Notes: generated by a model not told the origin, from the letters alone. DNA of 64,000 bases from Bidens hawaiensis (GCA_021521415.1 JAIQDT010005485.1:1-64000); one strand, 5' to 3'; counted from the stretch's first letter, positions 37,630-49,219 are shown. Numbers and translations are program-made.

Positions 37630-38166
37630 CTACGCCTGCTTGGATTTGGCAGTACACTTCATAGAAGAGGTGTAACAATTCTTTGCATCTTGTTGATCGC
37701 TGATGATTTTGTTAACTCCCCACGGACTTGGGAGTTTCACACATTGGTGATAAGTGGAGGGGACTGCTTCCATGTCGTGTATCCAGGGCCTGCCTAATAT
37801 AATATTGCAACAAGACAAACAGTCAATAACACAAAATTTTTGCATTTTATTTACCCCTTCAACATATACTGGGAGCTTGATATCCCCAATAGTGTTCTTA
37901 GTCTCTCCACTAAATCCAACCAATACTGAGGAGCTGGGGATAATCTCATCTTCAGGAATATTCATCTTTTTCAGCACATCTAGTTGAATAATGGGGACAG
38001 AGCTTTCACCATCAATGAGGATCCTGCGCACATAATGGTTAGCTACATATAATGTTATTACCAAACTATCATGATGAGGATCCTGAATATTGAGTCTATC
38101 GCTTTCATCAAAGGATATGGTCTTTGCTTGAGTGAGAATGGATGTCTTTGTTGGTCTGTCAACCAC
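37630..38166 (-). pseudogene. Tat aspartic protease, copy in unit 1
   Basis: 178 codons. The active-site region reads ILIDGESS where a D-x-G-S pattern is expected, so the catalytic glycine appears replaced. The later [10 protein letters not shown] block is the flap-end motif of retroviral-type proteases. The protein would cleave the gag-pol precursor. Unit 2 has the same DGESS reading, so the change came before the duplication. Confidence 0.85.
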
Positions 38167-38584
38167 TTCTAGCTTCCTTTGATCGGCATTTCATTTTGCA
38201 GCAGAATAAGTGGTTCAATAGATGTCAGATCCTCCAGATATGAACAGGATTGTTTTTGCATCTGTTGGTGGAGGAGTTGCCTTCTCAGGAACTTTTTAAG
38301 GATCTTGTTCTTTTCTCTTCTTCCGGCCAAGCAGCTCTTTCAAGTGGCCCTTGCTGAGAAGATTGCTAATCTCCCTTCTGAGTGCAATGCAATCCTCAGT
38401 CAAGTGCCCGAAATCCTCGTGGAAGGCACACCATTATGAATTGTCTTTCCAGGTTCCTGGTTCTTCATTTTCTTTGGCCACCTGGCTTTTTCACCTATGT
38501 CCAGCATGGCACACATTAATCCACCAATATCAACAGAAAAACAATATTCAGAGATTTTAGGATATTCTTCATCATCTTCATCAT

Positions 38585-39193
38585 CTACTGCATTAATCCT
38601 GGGGTTATCAGGCTTGTAGTAAGGTTTTGATCGATACGATTTTCCAGGGATTCGGCTTTCCTGTTCGTCTTATCATACTTTGGGATATCGATCTTTTTAA
38701 AGTTTTTCTTATCGTTTTCTAGCCTGATAAACCTCAGAGCTCTGCTTCTTGCTTCATCAAACGACCTGCATGGAGTCATAACAAGATCATCATAGAAAGA
38801 GGAGTCTTTCTCTAACCCCAACTTAAGAACTTCCACTGCCGAAGCAGGATTTAGATTTGGAATCTCCAATGAATCCTTGCTAAACCCAGTAATAAAATCT
38901 CTCAAGGATTCCCTAGGATTCTGGGTAACCCTATAAAGATCAACTGTCATCTTTTTAAACGTTCTACTGCAAGAAAACTGGTTATTATTAAAGTTAACTA
39001 AATGAGAAAAGGAGGTGATGGTGCTAGGAGAAATACTCAGTAGCCATTTCATGGCTGCTCCAGTCAAGGTAGACCCAAATCCCTTGCAAAGACACGCTTC
39101 CTTGATTTCCATAGTGATTGGGTTGATCTCCATATGCTCTCTATACTGTGCAACGTGTTCCTCAGGATCCGTTGAACCATCATACAGTTTCAT
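38585..39193 (-). pseudogene. Tat gag, truncated copy in unit 1
   Basis: 202 codons of the retrotransposon gag domain, from MKLYDGSTDPEEH through GAAMKWLLSI to RALRFIRLEND. The N-terminal third of gag is missing because the duplication starts inside it. It reads into the protease region more cleanly than unit 2 at one A-run (38538-38542). Confidence 0.88.
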
Positions 39194-39253
39194 ATTTGAA
39201 AGCGTTTCGGGATCTGTACGTCACCAATTGATGGCACAAATCGGGATATTTCG

Positions 39254-39274
39254 TGGATATTTAACTTCCCTAAT
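39254..39274. other. Templated filler at the duplication junction
   Basis: A 20-odd-bp patch, ATATTTAACTTCCCTAATCA, copies sequence found at about 37282 and 39432 inside the units. It lies exactly between unit 1 and unit 2. Confidence 0.75.
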
Positions 39275-39754
39275 CATTTCGTGGCCAGCTGTAGCGTCTA
39301 CCATTGAATCTATGTGTGGTAGAAGGAATGGATCCTTAGGGCAGACCTTATTCAAGTCTGTGAAATCCACACAAACTCTCCATTTTCCATTCTTTTTCTG
39401 TACAACAACCACATTTGCTAACCATCGGGGATATTTAACTTCCCTAATCATGTTTGCTTTCATGAGTCTTTCAACTTCTTCTTGGATGATTATGTTTCTC
39501 TCAGGTGCAAATTTTCTTCTCTTTTGATAGATTGGCCTGAAAGAATTATCAATTCCAAGTTTATGGTTTATAATATAATTGGAAATACCTGTCATATCTT
39601 CATGTTTCCATGAAAATGTTGATAGTCTTGACTTGAGGAAATCGAGCAACTTTGACTCAATATTCTCAGGAATGCTCGTTCCTATCAGCCCTTTAACTTC
39701 AGGATCCTCGGCATAAGGAAGTACTTCTTTAATTTCTTGTTCCCTGGCCTCCAT
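39275..39754 (-). pseudogene. Tat protease-RT linker and RT N-terminus, unit 2
   Basis: The open stretch 39221-39754 starts MEAREQEIKEV and continues through KRRKFAPERN, QEEVERLMKANMI and KNGKWRVCVDFTDLNK into the first RT block. It then breaks at the duplication junction, with HIDSMVDATAGHE as the last element-like residues. It shows the reading frame that unit 1 lost by two stops. Confidence 0.85.
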
Positions 39755-39945
39755 TACGTCTCGTGTTGGCTTCTGTAATTGCTACGCCTGCTGGGATTTG
39801 GCAGTACACTTCATAGAAGAGGTGTAACAATTCTTTGCATCTTTTTGATCGCTGAAGATTTTGTTAACTCCCCACGGACTTGGGAGTTTCACACATTGGT
39901 GATAAGTGGAGGGGACTGCTTCCATGTCGTGTATCCAGGGCCTGC

Positions 39946-40317
39946 CTAATATAATATTGCAACAAGAAAACAGTCAATAACACAAAATTTTTGCATTTTA
40001 TTTACCCCTTCAACATATACTGGGAGCTTGATATCCCCAATATTGTTCTTAGTCTCTCCACTGAATCCAACCAATACTGAGGAGCTGGGGATAATCTCAT
40101 CTTCAGGAATATTCATCTTTTTCAGCACATCTAGTTGAATAATGTGGACAGAGCTTTCACCATCAATAAGGATCCTGCGCACATAATGGTTAGCTACATA
40201 TAATGTTATTACCAAACTATCATGATGAGGATCCTGGATATTGAGTCTATCGCTTTCATCAAAGGATATAGTCTTTGCTTGAGTGAGAATGGATGTCTTT
40301 GTTGGTCTGTCAACCAC
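39946..40317 (-). pseudogene. Tat aspartic protease, copy in unit 2
   Basis: 123 codons, as in unit 1 up to KFCVIDC. A 1-bp deletion near 39966 then shifts the frame away from the ILGRPW block. The active site reads IDGESS. Confidence 0.85.
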
Positions 40318-40680
40318 TTCTAGCTTCCTTTGATCGGCATTTCTTTTTGCAGCAGAATAAGAGGTTCCATAGATGTCAGATCCTCCGGATATGAACAGGA
40401 TTGTTTTTCACCTGTTGGTGGAGGAGTTGCCTTCTCAGGAACTTTTTAAGGATCTTGTTCTTTTCTCTTCTTCCGGCCAAGCAGCTCTTTCAAGTGGCCC
40501 TTGCTGAGAAGATTGCTAATCTCCCTTCTGAGTGCAATGCAATCCTCAGTCAAGTGCCCGAAATCCTCATGGAAGGCACACCATTATGAATTCTCTTTCC
40601 AGGTTCCTGGTTTCTCCGTTTTCTTTGGCCACCTGGCTTTTTCACCCAAGTCCATCATGGCACACATTAATCCACCAATA

Positions 40681-42168
40681 TCAACAGAAAAAACAATATT
40701 CAGAGATTTTAGGATATTCTTCATCATCTTCATCATCTACTGCATTATTTCTGCGGTTATCAGGCTTGTAGTAAGGTTTTGATCGATATGATTTTCCCAG
40801 GGATTCGGCTTTCCTGTTCGTCTTATCATACCTTGGGATATCGATCTTTTTAAAGTTTCTCTTATCGTTTTCTAGCCTGATAAACCTCAGAGCTCTGCTT
40901 CTTGCTTCATCAAACGACCTGCATGGAGTCATAACAAGATCATCATAGAAAGAGGAGTCTTTCTCTAACCCCAACTTAAGAACTTCCACTGCCGAAGCAG
41001 GATTTAGATTTGGAATCTCCAATGAATCCTTGCTAAACCTTGTAATAAAATCTCTCAAGGATTCCCCAGGATTCTGGGTAACCCTATAAAGATCACCTGT
41101 CATCTTTTCAAACGTACTACTGCAAGAAAACTGGTTATTAAACAAGTTAACTAAATGAGAAAAGGAAGTGATGGTGTTAGGAGAAATACTCAGTAGCCAT
41201 TTCATGGCTGCTCCAGTCAAGGTAGACCCAAATCCCTTGCAAAGACACGCTTCCTTGATTTCCATAGGGATTGGGTTGATCTCCATACGCTCTCTATACT
41301 GTGCAACGTGTTCCTCAGGATCCGTTGAACCATCATACAGTTTCATATTTGGGGTTTGAAAGGGGTTCAGGATCTGTACGTCACCAATTGATGGCACAAA
41401 TCGGGATATTTTGTGACAATCAGTGGGAACTTCCGCTATGGGGCGGATTACACCAGGAACATTTGAGATCATGTCCTTAAGCTTCTGTGATTCCCGGGCT
41501 AAACTCGAACTTATGCCTGCATCCTGCAAAAATCCTTGATTAGTATTAAACGGAATTGTATTGAAAGTGTTACCTTGGTTAAAATTCTGAGGAACAGTTT
41601 GGGTGTTGTAGCTTGCATTCTCGAACATAGTATTTCCTGGAGTGACAAATGGGGTGGCCTAAGTGTTAGCTTGCGTCGGGATTAAGTATCCCTGGTGCAC
41701 CTCATAGGAGCCTACAAACTGCTGAGTGTGAGCAAATGGCTGCTGAGGATTGATGGACCCTGATGGATGGATTCCCGAAAACCCCGTGTGTTTCTGGAAT
41801 CCTGAGCATAACGCCTGCTGATAAGGACCTGAGGATCCTGTCAGGTGGGACAATCCTGAGGATCCGGACTATTGGAGCGATCCTGAGGGTCCTCCCTGCT
41901 GCGACAATCCTGAGGAAAACGTCTGCTGATAAAAACCTGAGGATCCTGTCTGGTGGGAGAATCCTGAGGATCCAGACTGTTGGATAGATGAGGATCCAGG
42001 GTTGTACGCCATGGCTGACTCCGGACGTACCAATCCTGAAGTTCCTGGAGGAGTGAAATCCAGAGATCTCGGGATTAGTGGTGTAAATTCTTCCACCGGC
42101 TGTTTGGCCTTCCTCATATCTTCCAGTTCCTTCACAAGCATCTGGTTGGTCTTGTTCTGGCGATCCAT
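40681..42168 (-). pseudogene. Tat gag, full-length copy (two stops, one frameshift)
   Basis: One frame runs from MDRQNKTNQML (42168) to the gag core, interrupted by stops near 41866 and 41656. The N-terminal 100-170 residues are low complexity, with repeated GSSG and GFxQ words. The core has YDGSTDPEEHVAQYRE, LTGAAMKWLLSI and RDFITRFSKDS, typical of the retrotransposon gag family. An extra A in the run at 40686-40691 shifts the frame at the C-terminus. Gag packages the RNA in virus-like particles. Confidence 0.9.
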
Positions 42169-42452
42169 CAGTTCCTATAACCGTCTATACATAGATAGAA
42201 GGTCATTGTTGGACACTATGACGGGATCATGGAGAGACGGTCTCGATCCTGCGAACATGGGAGTAGCAGGTTTCTTCTGAATGTTGTCAGGTTTATTCGG
42301 GATAACACAGCAGGAGGAGGAGGCATAGAAGGCCACACGGAGGAATCTGAAGCTGCGGCAGAAGAAGAAATATTCTTTGGTTGGGAAGAAATGTTGTAGA
42401 CGTTGAAAGTAGGGTTTAATTGATGGTTTATAATGATCAAAGCACCGATTGC

Positions 42453-42471
42453 CCCACGGTAGGCGCCGAAT
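42453..42471 (-). other. Tat primer-binding region
   Basis: On the minus strand, directly inside the 5' LTR: ATTCGGCGCCTACCGTGGG, close to the GGCGCC...GTGGGG pattern of plant Tat elements. Confidence 0.65.
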
Positions 42472-43402
42472 TGTTTCGGTCAAAAATTAACAAGGTAATT
42501 TAGTGATCAAATTCGTATGTGAGGTAGAGTGCTTGATCAAGAACAAAGTGAACACAATGATCTGATTTCAAGGGAAAAAGCCTTGATCGTGTGGATCTTC
42601 GGCACAAAAAACCCCCAGACGGTGAAAACTATCACCGTCTCTTTTATTAATAACAAAAAGGTGGTTACAACTGGTGGAGCTGATCAATGATAGTATGCTA
42701 AGTGTTACAATGTGTTTTGATAGCTAAGTGAGTGAAGTGTGTGTTCTAAATGATCAATTCAGCTCATTTAAATAAAGAAAAGAATACAACTGAAATTCCG
42801 AGAAATCCAGAATAAACCCTAGACTAAGTCTCCCACTAGCCGTTGGAGCACTCTTCTTTGAGTCTATCCACGTTCATCCCACGTCTTTGACCGATTCTTT
42901 TGGGAGTCACTCGTCAAACGTGGTCCCACCTGTGAAATAACCTCAAATATTCGAGGATAATACAACAGTTAGTAATTATCAAGGATACCTAATACTGAAA
43001 TCCTGTCAGTAAATCTGGGATCCTTATATGTAGAAATGATTCCTGACAATAATAGAGTTCTCCCACGTGCTAATATTAACTATAAGGGCGAGATTACAGC
43101 ATACAGTCAATATTTGACAGTTAACCATTACTTGGCCCTTAATCCTAGCGGTTATATCTCATTCCACACGTTTTATGCAACCACCCATCGTGTATTTCGC
43201 ATGGACTAAATCAACAATTAACATCTGCAATTTTAAATCAACACCAAGAGAGAAATATCTATTTATTAGCATTAATACTCCAGATACTAAACTTATCTGA
43301 GAACCCTGAACATATTCGGGATCCCGAGCATATTTAGGATCCTGACCTGATCCAAGATCCTGAGCTGACCACAGATCCAACTATAAAATTTGGGCCCTAA
43401 CA
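42472..43402 (-). repeat. Tat element, 5' LTR
   Basis: 931 bp, the partner of 32434-33372, with the same termini. Followed by ATAGT. Confidence 0.95.
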
Positions 43403-44190
43403 ATAGTACTACTTAAAAAAAATGGCAAAACCTGTAAAGTAGTCCAACAATCAAAACATGTCAAGACCCATGATAAAATCCAATATGAAAACAATGCTTC
43501 GCATAACGGTCCAAAAACCTATTATAACAACTCATAAGAAAAAAAATCATATTCGCAATCGGCAGTTCATATCAATAAATAAACGATTCGAAATCAAGGG
43601 TTCTCATATCGATCAAGAAACATATAGTACCCATACGATAAAAGTAACATAGTAGGTAATCGGTACCTTACAAACGAATAGCAAAATCATATTAAATCCT
43701 ACGCACGTGAAATAAAAGTCGGGAACACCTTTTGACTTTGAAAGAGCCCATTGGAGAACAATTGCTTTCAACCTTGGTGGCATGTTAGCTTTTGTATATA
43801 ATGTGAGTGGTGTGGTTTATATTATTTGTTCATATTTTTTTTAATAGGCAACAAAATCATCGAATGATTACTTTTGCGACAAAGGCACAAATTGAGGAAA
43901 CCATTTATGCCAATGGAGTCTTAAATATTGAATGCCATAAAAATCATATTGACTTTCTTTTTTTTAAATAAAAAAAACCATTAACTAATTAAGGCATATT
44001 AAAATCTTTTTCATAAAAGAATTCATCTTATATTAAAATATCAAAAAAATTTACGTTTTTTTTTACAATGATTCATAAATTGGTTTCAGGAAAAAGTAAA
44101 TATACTCAACATTAGACTTAAATTAACTTTCAAAAATTAACAAAGCGAATCGGGTTTTCGGGTTCGAAAATCGACGAATGTTACAACCAT

Positions 44191-44849
44191 AACGAAAAGT
44201 ATAATCACAATAAAATCAAGCATTAACAAAGGTTCATTGATAGCCTAGGCATTCTATAACGTAGCCTAGCATCGGAAAATCAAACAAAACAATCAATTAG
44301 AAAAACATGGTGAAAACAATAGATACGAAGACTAAAGGAGATAAAACTCGTAGTCTTCGATCTTGATCAAATAACACTTCACCAGATGATTCATTGTCTT
44401 CAAAACCGCCGAATAATGCAATCCAAAGCTCCAAGAAACTCCCGATTCGGCTGTTGGTCCAAGGGTATTTTTCAGGTTAAGGGTGTTTATACAGTGCAAC
44501 CGGGCCTTAAACTTGACAAAACAATAACTTTCTGGAATTGTTGGCTCTAGGCGCTACGTGACCAGGTATAGCCTTCATGACCGCGCAGTGTGGCTTGCTT
44601 AATTGCTTGCTATTGGCCAGTCCGATCGGCTATCTCAACTAGTTCTTTCTGGTTTAATCCTGATTCATTCCGGCTTCTCGTTTAAGCTTATTTTGACTCA
44701 TTTTTTTGCCATTTTTAACCACATTCAACTTCCGAAACCTATAAAACACAAATATGTTAGTAGTATACACATTCTAACTAAAAACGAACAAAAACCAATA
44801 AAATAAACATTAAATATACAAGGGAAATATATATAATTATCATATATTA
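44191..44849 (-). repeat. Athila-like element 1, 5' LTR, outer piece
   Basis: Continues the LTR split at 30888 and matches about 12222-12891. The outer terminus has lost one base and changed another relative to GTATATCA. TTAAC follows. Confidence 0.8.
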
Positions 44850-44854
44850 TTAAC

Positions 44855-44989
44855 CATAGATCGTAACCACATGTGAATATAAATATATATTATTTGTGAA
44901 GTTCGTTGTTTTATTGTTTATGATTAATAGTATAAGTAAGCTCGTAGAAGCATTTAAGAACATATATGTTAACACTGTGGATATTTAAG
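44855..44989 (+). repeat. Family C interior, between the two Athila-like elements
   Basis: Short AT-rich remnant of the target that both Athila-like elements entered. No feature inside. Confidence 0.45.
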
Positions 44990-45213
44990 ATGCATGATTT
45001 ACTAAAAGTAGTCAAACAATTTAGTAACTAAAATATGCTAATTTAGACATTAAGTAATACTCTAGACTCTTAAACTACTAATTGGCAAGTGCACCAGCCG
45101 ACTCTAGTATAGCTAAGTAAGTCCGGATATCAAACCAACAAGACTCTTTTAATTACGTATATTAACTAATTAATTAGACTCGACTAACTGACACGACTAT
45201 TTATTTATTACTA

Positions 45214-45536
45214 TTTTTTTAAACGGCCAACTAATAACGTTGGGTACCCCGTACGCGGCCCCCACTGGCTAAAGGTAGCCCGAGCCGGCCACTAGCCCGG
45301 ACGGACGGAGCCCCTAGCGGTCCACCTGTAGAGGGATGCACCGGATAAAACCCGACCCCACGCCCGCCAAACGGCACGACAGCGAGGAGACGTTAAAACC
45401 GGGTGAGATCAGGACTCGAACCCTGGCAAGCCAGGGTCATCCCTCATATCTCCCATATAAGTTGGTGGTAGTGAGGTTTGATCCCCCTACCTCTCACTTA
45501 TAAAGTGAGTGCTCTACCATTGAGCCACAACCAACT
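45214..45536 (-). mobile_element. tRNA-derived SINE
   Basis: On the minus strand the head starts AGTTGGTTGTGGCTCAATGG, with an A-box-like TGGCTCAATGG, an anticodon-like arm CTCAC-TTTATAA-GTGAG and a B-box-like GGATCAAACC. A clear second B box, GGTTCGAGTCC, lies further in. The 3' end is an A tail (T run at 45214-45220). TATTTATT-type sequence on both sides (45199-45208 and 45539-45547) is a likely target duplication. Confidence 0.7.
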
Positions 45537-45734
45537 TATATTTATTTCTTATTATTAAAGGGGGTTTTTAAACTATATTATATTAAACTAATAAAATAAA
45601 CTAATTAATAAAAGATAATTAATGAAACACAAGACAAACAAGTTTGACTGATTCAGATGATGATGATGATGATGAAAAACCACCTATGCTAGAATCCCCA
45701 AAGTTCAAGTTATCAAATAGTTGCAAAATAATAG

Positions 45735-46368
45735 GAAAAAATTACAAATTTTGTCCTTTTGAATATAGAAAATTATGGATTAGGTCCTTTACGAAAATGA
45801 GTTTCAGTCTTTATCCTTTATTTGGATATTTGCCTTGGTTTTAGTCCTTTACACTAACGAATGTTAAGTTTTTCAGTTAAGTCATGTCATGTGCCCTGCA
45901 CATGAGGGCATTTTATTCTTTTAACAATTTGAAGGACTATTTATGTAATAACTAAAAAGATTTGGTTCTCTAACTCAAACATCTCACATCTACATTTCCT
46001 AACAAACCTTAAAATCCACCCACCTCCATTACAACCACCACCCACTCCTTCATTGACCTCCATCGCAATAAAAAATAAGTTTTGGAAATATGTCACCACC
46101 GTCGTCTTTTAACCTTACTTACCGTCGTCAAATGGACGAACTACACACAACTACTGTTATCACCATCGTCTGTAAAAAACCATCACCACCATCGTCTTTT
46201 TCTTGTCAGCTTCAATCCACTTCGAGAAATAATCTGTCATAGCCAGCATAAAGACTTTTCCTCCTGGAGCTCTGGGTAGCTTTCCGTCAATATCAATTCC
46301 CCACTTCATGAAAGGCCAAGGGGATATAACAAGATACAACGGTTCTGCTGGCTGGTGCAAAATGTTGC
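45735..46368. other. Filler DNA between duplicated LTR pieces
   Basis: No LTR match. The first 470 bp are unassigned and CCACC-rich toward the right. The last 160 bp are a Tat integrase fragment. No gene. Confidence 0.65.
46209..46368 (-). pseudogene. Tat integrase fragment in filler
   Basis: This 160-bp piece aligns without gaps to 35079-35238 of the Tat element, with four differences by eye. It encodes the stretch from the zinc finger end ([10 protein letters not shown]) to [10 protein letters not shown]. The fragment has no LTR or other part of the element, so it was probably copied in during break repair. Confidence 0.9.
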
Positions 46369-47862
46369 ACGACTATTTAAATTACGTATATTAACTAATT
46401 AATTAGATTCGACTAACTGACACGACTATTTATTTATTATTATTAAAGGGGGGTTTTTAAACTATATTATATGAAACTAATAAAATAAACTAATTAATAA
46501 AAGACAATTAATGAAAACAAGACAAACAAGTTTGACTGATTCGGATAATGATGAAAAACCACCTATGCTAGAATCCCCAAAGTTTCAATTATCAAATAGT
46601 TGGAAAATAATAGATATGGAACTTGGATCGTAAAATATACACTTAAAAGAAAACCCGAACATGACCCCTGACCCTTCAAGAAGACACCTATTGATTTCTA
46701 ATAAGTTTTGAGACACACCAGTTATATGTATTAAACTTCCTTACGGTTATCTAATTAATTTATGAAAGAGTACCTTTAAAGTGAAATCTTACCTTACAAC
46801 GCGGAAATCAAAGGTAATTTAATGAACTCAATTTACTTGATGGACTCCTTACGAATAACTAAATCTAGCAATCTTAATCAACAAAGATCTAACAATAACC
46901 TATCAGCTTACGACTTTCTAGGTTAGTAGCACACTTTTATTCGTTTGACTAAAAATATTATTCCTATGGTTTTATTGCAAGTCAACCACAAACTAGTCAA
47001 GAACACACAGTATGTTACTTAACAAAATCCTTTTATATGATAGACAATCACCAAGGATAATGTGGAATAATAAAACTATAACAACCAAAACCAAGTACAC
47101 TTACGCATCAATCATGTAAAATCATATAGTTTACTGAATCATAAAACCATAACGAAAAGAAACAATCCAACTAAAATCAAAACATCAACGATGGTTCATT
47201 ATAAGCCTAGTCAGTCTATAAAGTTTAGCCTAGTATCTTAAAATCAAACAAAACATGAATAGAAATCATGGTGAACATCGGATAAAAATTAGAAACTGAA
47301 ATATTAAAGATGATAAAACACGTAATGTCTTCGATCTCTCTTGAATTAACACTTCACCGGATGAATTCTAGCCTCCAAAATCTCCAAAATACGCAATACT
47401 GACTTTAATTTTCGACCTTAACAGCTTCTGGTTCATCTCCCTTTAGGGTTAAGGTTAGTGATGTTTATATAGTGATTAAGGCTTAAAACCCCGTCCACAC
47501 GTCAGAATCTTCTAGAAAAAGGAGCTCTTCTCATCACGAAAGGATTTTGGCCGCGTTACGCGATGACACAGTATATCCTCGTCGCGTCACGCAATGAGGT
47601 TCCTTCTCCTGGTCGCGTGACGCGACCAGGTCCTCTAGTCCGGTTCGACTAGTTCTTCTACTGGTTCATTCCGATTCAACCCTAATTCGTCCCCGTTCTT
47701 CATTTTAACTCATTTAAGCTTCTTTTCGACTATTTATCGCAACCAAGACCTACAAACTTCATTTAGTTAGTGATATATCAATTCTAAGCAAAAATTAATC
47801 ATAAATAATCAAATACGGTATAAACTTATCATGGAAAAACATATATAAATAACTGTATATCA

Positions 47863-49219
47863 AATATCCCCATAGTTACTCTTTTTTTGTCCCTGAAAAA
47901 GCCTAATGCAATGGATCGGAATCGGAAAATATAGTGTTAAAAACATATAGATTAATTTAAAGTTTTAGAAGAACGCAAAAACCGCGATTACCGATATTGT
48001 TGTCCTCTTAAACCCATGCCTTGATTTTTACTCGGACAAATAAGATCCAACAGTTATATTACTCAGTGGTTTACACAACTAAGACCCTTTATTTTCAGCT
48101 TTTACGGGACCAGACCGCCCCAACTTGACATAAACCTCAAAATTAGCAGATTTAAAACTTTTGTTGTTTTTTTTCATGAATAGTTAAGACGATTAAGGGT
48201 ATTGTTTATCCACCTAAGTTAAAGCATCAAAGTCTACCAAACAGCCATTAGATACGATTAAGGTATAATTAATTAATAGCTAGTGTTCCCCACAACTTTA
48301 CATACCCACGTTATCAAGCAACACCCCGAACCCATCACCATATGTGAGTATGCACGAATTCATCTGTAGGGTTTACATGTGGTGTGTCCCTTGTGGTATG
48401 TTTCTTAATGGTAATGAGATGCAAGCAAGGGGACCTCACATGGCTAATAGAGTGGATGATCAAGTCAGTAGCGTATGTGTACTTTAAGTACGTAGTGATC
48501 AAGTTTAATGACTTATGTGGCAGAAAACTGTGGGTTTGCTCTTTTTTAGATTTATTTAAATATTCACAACCCCACTTAGGAATTGTGAATACCCAGATGA
48601 ATAAACTGCATACAGACCCATAGTCTCCGGACCCGAGGCATCCCATCAATACAAGATTTAAGGTTATAAAACCATAAGTCAATGAAATATAAAACACTAA
48701 AGCTAGACAGTTTAAGATTTATATCACCGGCTAGTTGGCATACTCTAACATGAGACCTACCCAAGCATCATATGATAATGTATTCAAATTTAAAAATTCA
48801 TAATATTTATAATATTTCACTTTCATACAAAAAACTGAGGCTTGAGTATGGCCCGACCTTTCATTACTTATTTTCCACGGACAAAACGCTTTACCCAAAA
48901 AAGATTTTCGTTTACCCATTTTATCAAATTGTCCTTTCATTCTCAAGGCTGAGCCTACTGACACATCCCAAGTTAAGTGTTTTTTCCTTTTATATTATCT
49001 CATATATTAGTAGTTTGAAAAACTAATTTCCGATAAGCATCATCATCTTCCACTTTAACGCAAAAAAACTATATTCAAGGGACATTTTTCAAAACATTTT
49101 TTATTTTTTATAATTTTTTTAAGTTTTTAATTATTACTATTTTTTTATTAAAGTTAAATTTAAAATATGATTCAAATATTCTATCCCCGCACTTAAATTT
49201 TGTAAAAATTGGGGGCAAT
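47863..49219 (-). repeat. Athila-like 3' untranslated interior, element 2
   Basis: Aligns to 12892-14205 in element 1. The small ORFs at 48335-48764 have no family similarity I can name and are not conserved in element 1. Near 49205-49219 an ATTGGGGGCAAT purine tract belongs to the next LTR. Confidence 0.6.

Larger units (their letters stand above)
37124..39253 (-). repeat. Internal duplication in Tat, unit 1
   Basis: About 2.13 kb, nearly identical to 39275-41411. It covers the start of RT, the protease and the C-terminal two thirds of gag. It carries nonsense codons that unit 2 lacks (near 37240 and 37330). Confidence 0.92.
39275..41411 (-). repeat. Internal duplication in Tat, unit 2
   Basis: About 2.14 kb, the partner of 37124-39253. 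This unit is the one joined to the intact gag N-terminus and the 5' LTR. Confidence 0.92.
32434..43402 (-). mobile_element. Tat-type Ty3/Gypsy retrotransposon, complete structure
   Basis: Two LTRs (32434-33372 and 42472-43402) and a perfect target duplication ATAGT (32429-32433 and 43403-43407) bound a 9.1-kb interior read on the minus strand. The order is primer site, gag, protease, RT/RNase H, second (archaeal-type) RNase H, integrase, 3' UTR. The second RNase H places it in the Tat lineage. A 2.1-kb segment from gag to the start of RT is duplicated in tandem. Stops and frameshifts break every frame, so it is non-functional. Confidence 0.95.
30889..44185 (+). mobile_element. Solo LTR, family E, copy 3, split by a Tat element
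   Basis: It starts TGTCACACCCCAACC and ends GAATGTTACA, flanked by a perfect 5-bp target duplication ACCAT (30884-30888 and 44186-44190). Without the Tat insertion (32434-43402) and its duplicated ATAGT, the LTR is about 2.3 kb. The parts are 30889-32433 and 43408-44185. No coding region of its own. It is inserted in the 5' LTR of Athila-like element 1. Confidence 0.88.
11271..44849 (-). mobile_element. Athila-like element 1, heavily nested
   Basis: Two LTRs in the same orientation (11271-12891, and 29956-30888 plus 44191-44849) flank a disrupted interior. TTAAC occurs immediately outside both ends (11266-11270 and 44850-44854), giving a 5-bp target duplication. The primer site next to the right LTR, read on the minus strand, is of the TTGGCGCC type used by Athila elements. 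No reverse transcriptase or integrase of this element is present. The interior is mostly other elements. Confidence 0.7.
44995..47862 (-). repeat. Athila-like element 2, 3' LTR, rearranged
   Basis: Two overlapping LTR pieces, 44995-45734 and 46369-47862, are separated by filler. About 240 bp of LTR sequence is present in both pieces. A SINE sits at 45214-45536. TATA-like box on the minus strand at 47465-47471. Confidence 0.82.

Noticed and set aside
46082..46279. Plus-strand ORF of 65 codons
   Set aside because: It covers filler DNA and the antisense of an integrase fragment.
48335..49026. ORFs of 60-120 codons on both strands
   Set aside because: They lie in the Athila 3' untranslated region and are not kept in the homologous region of element 1.
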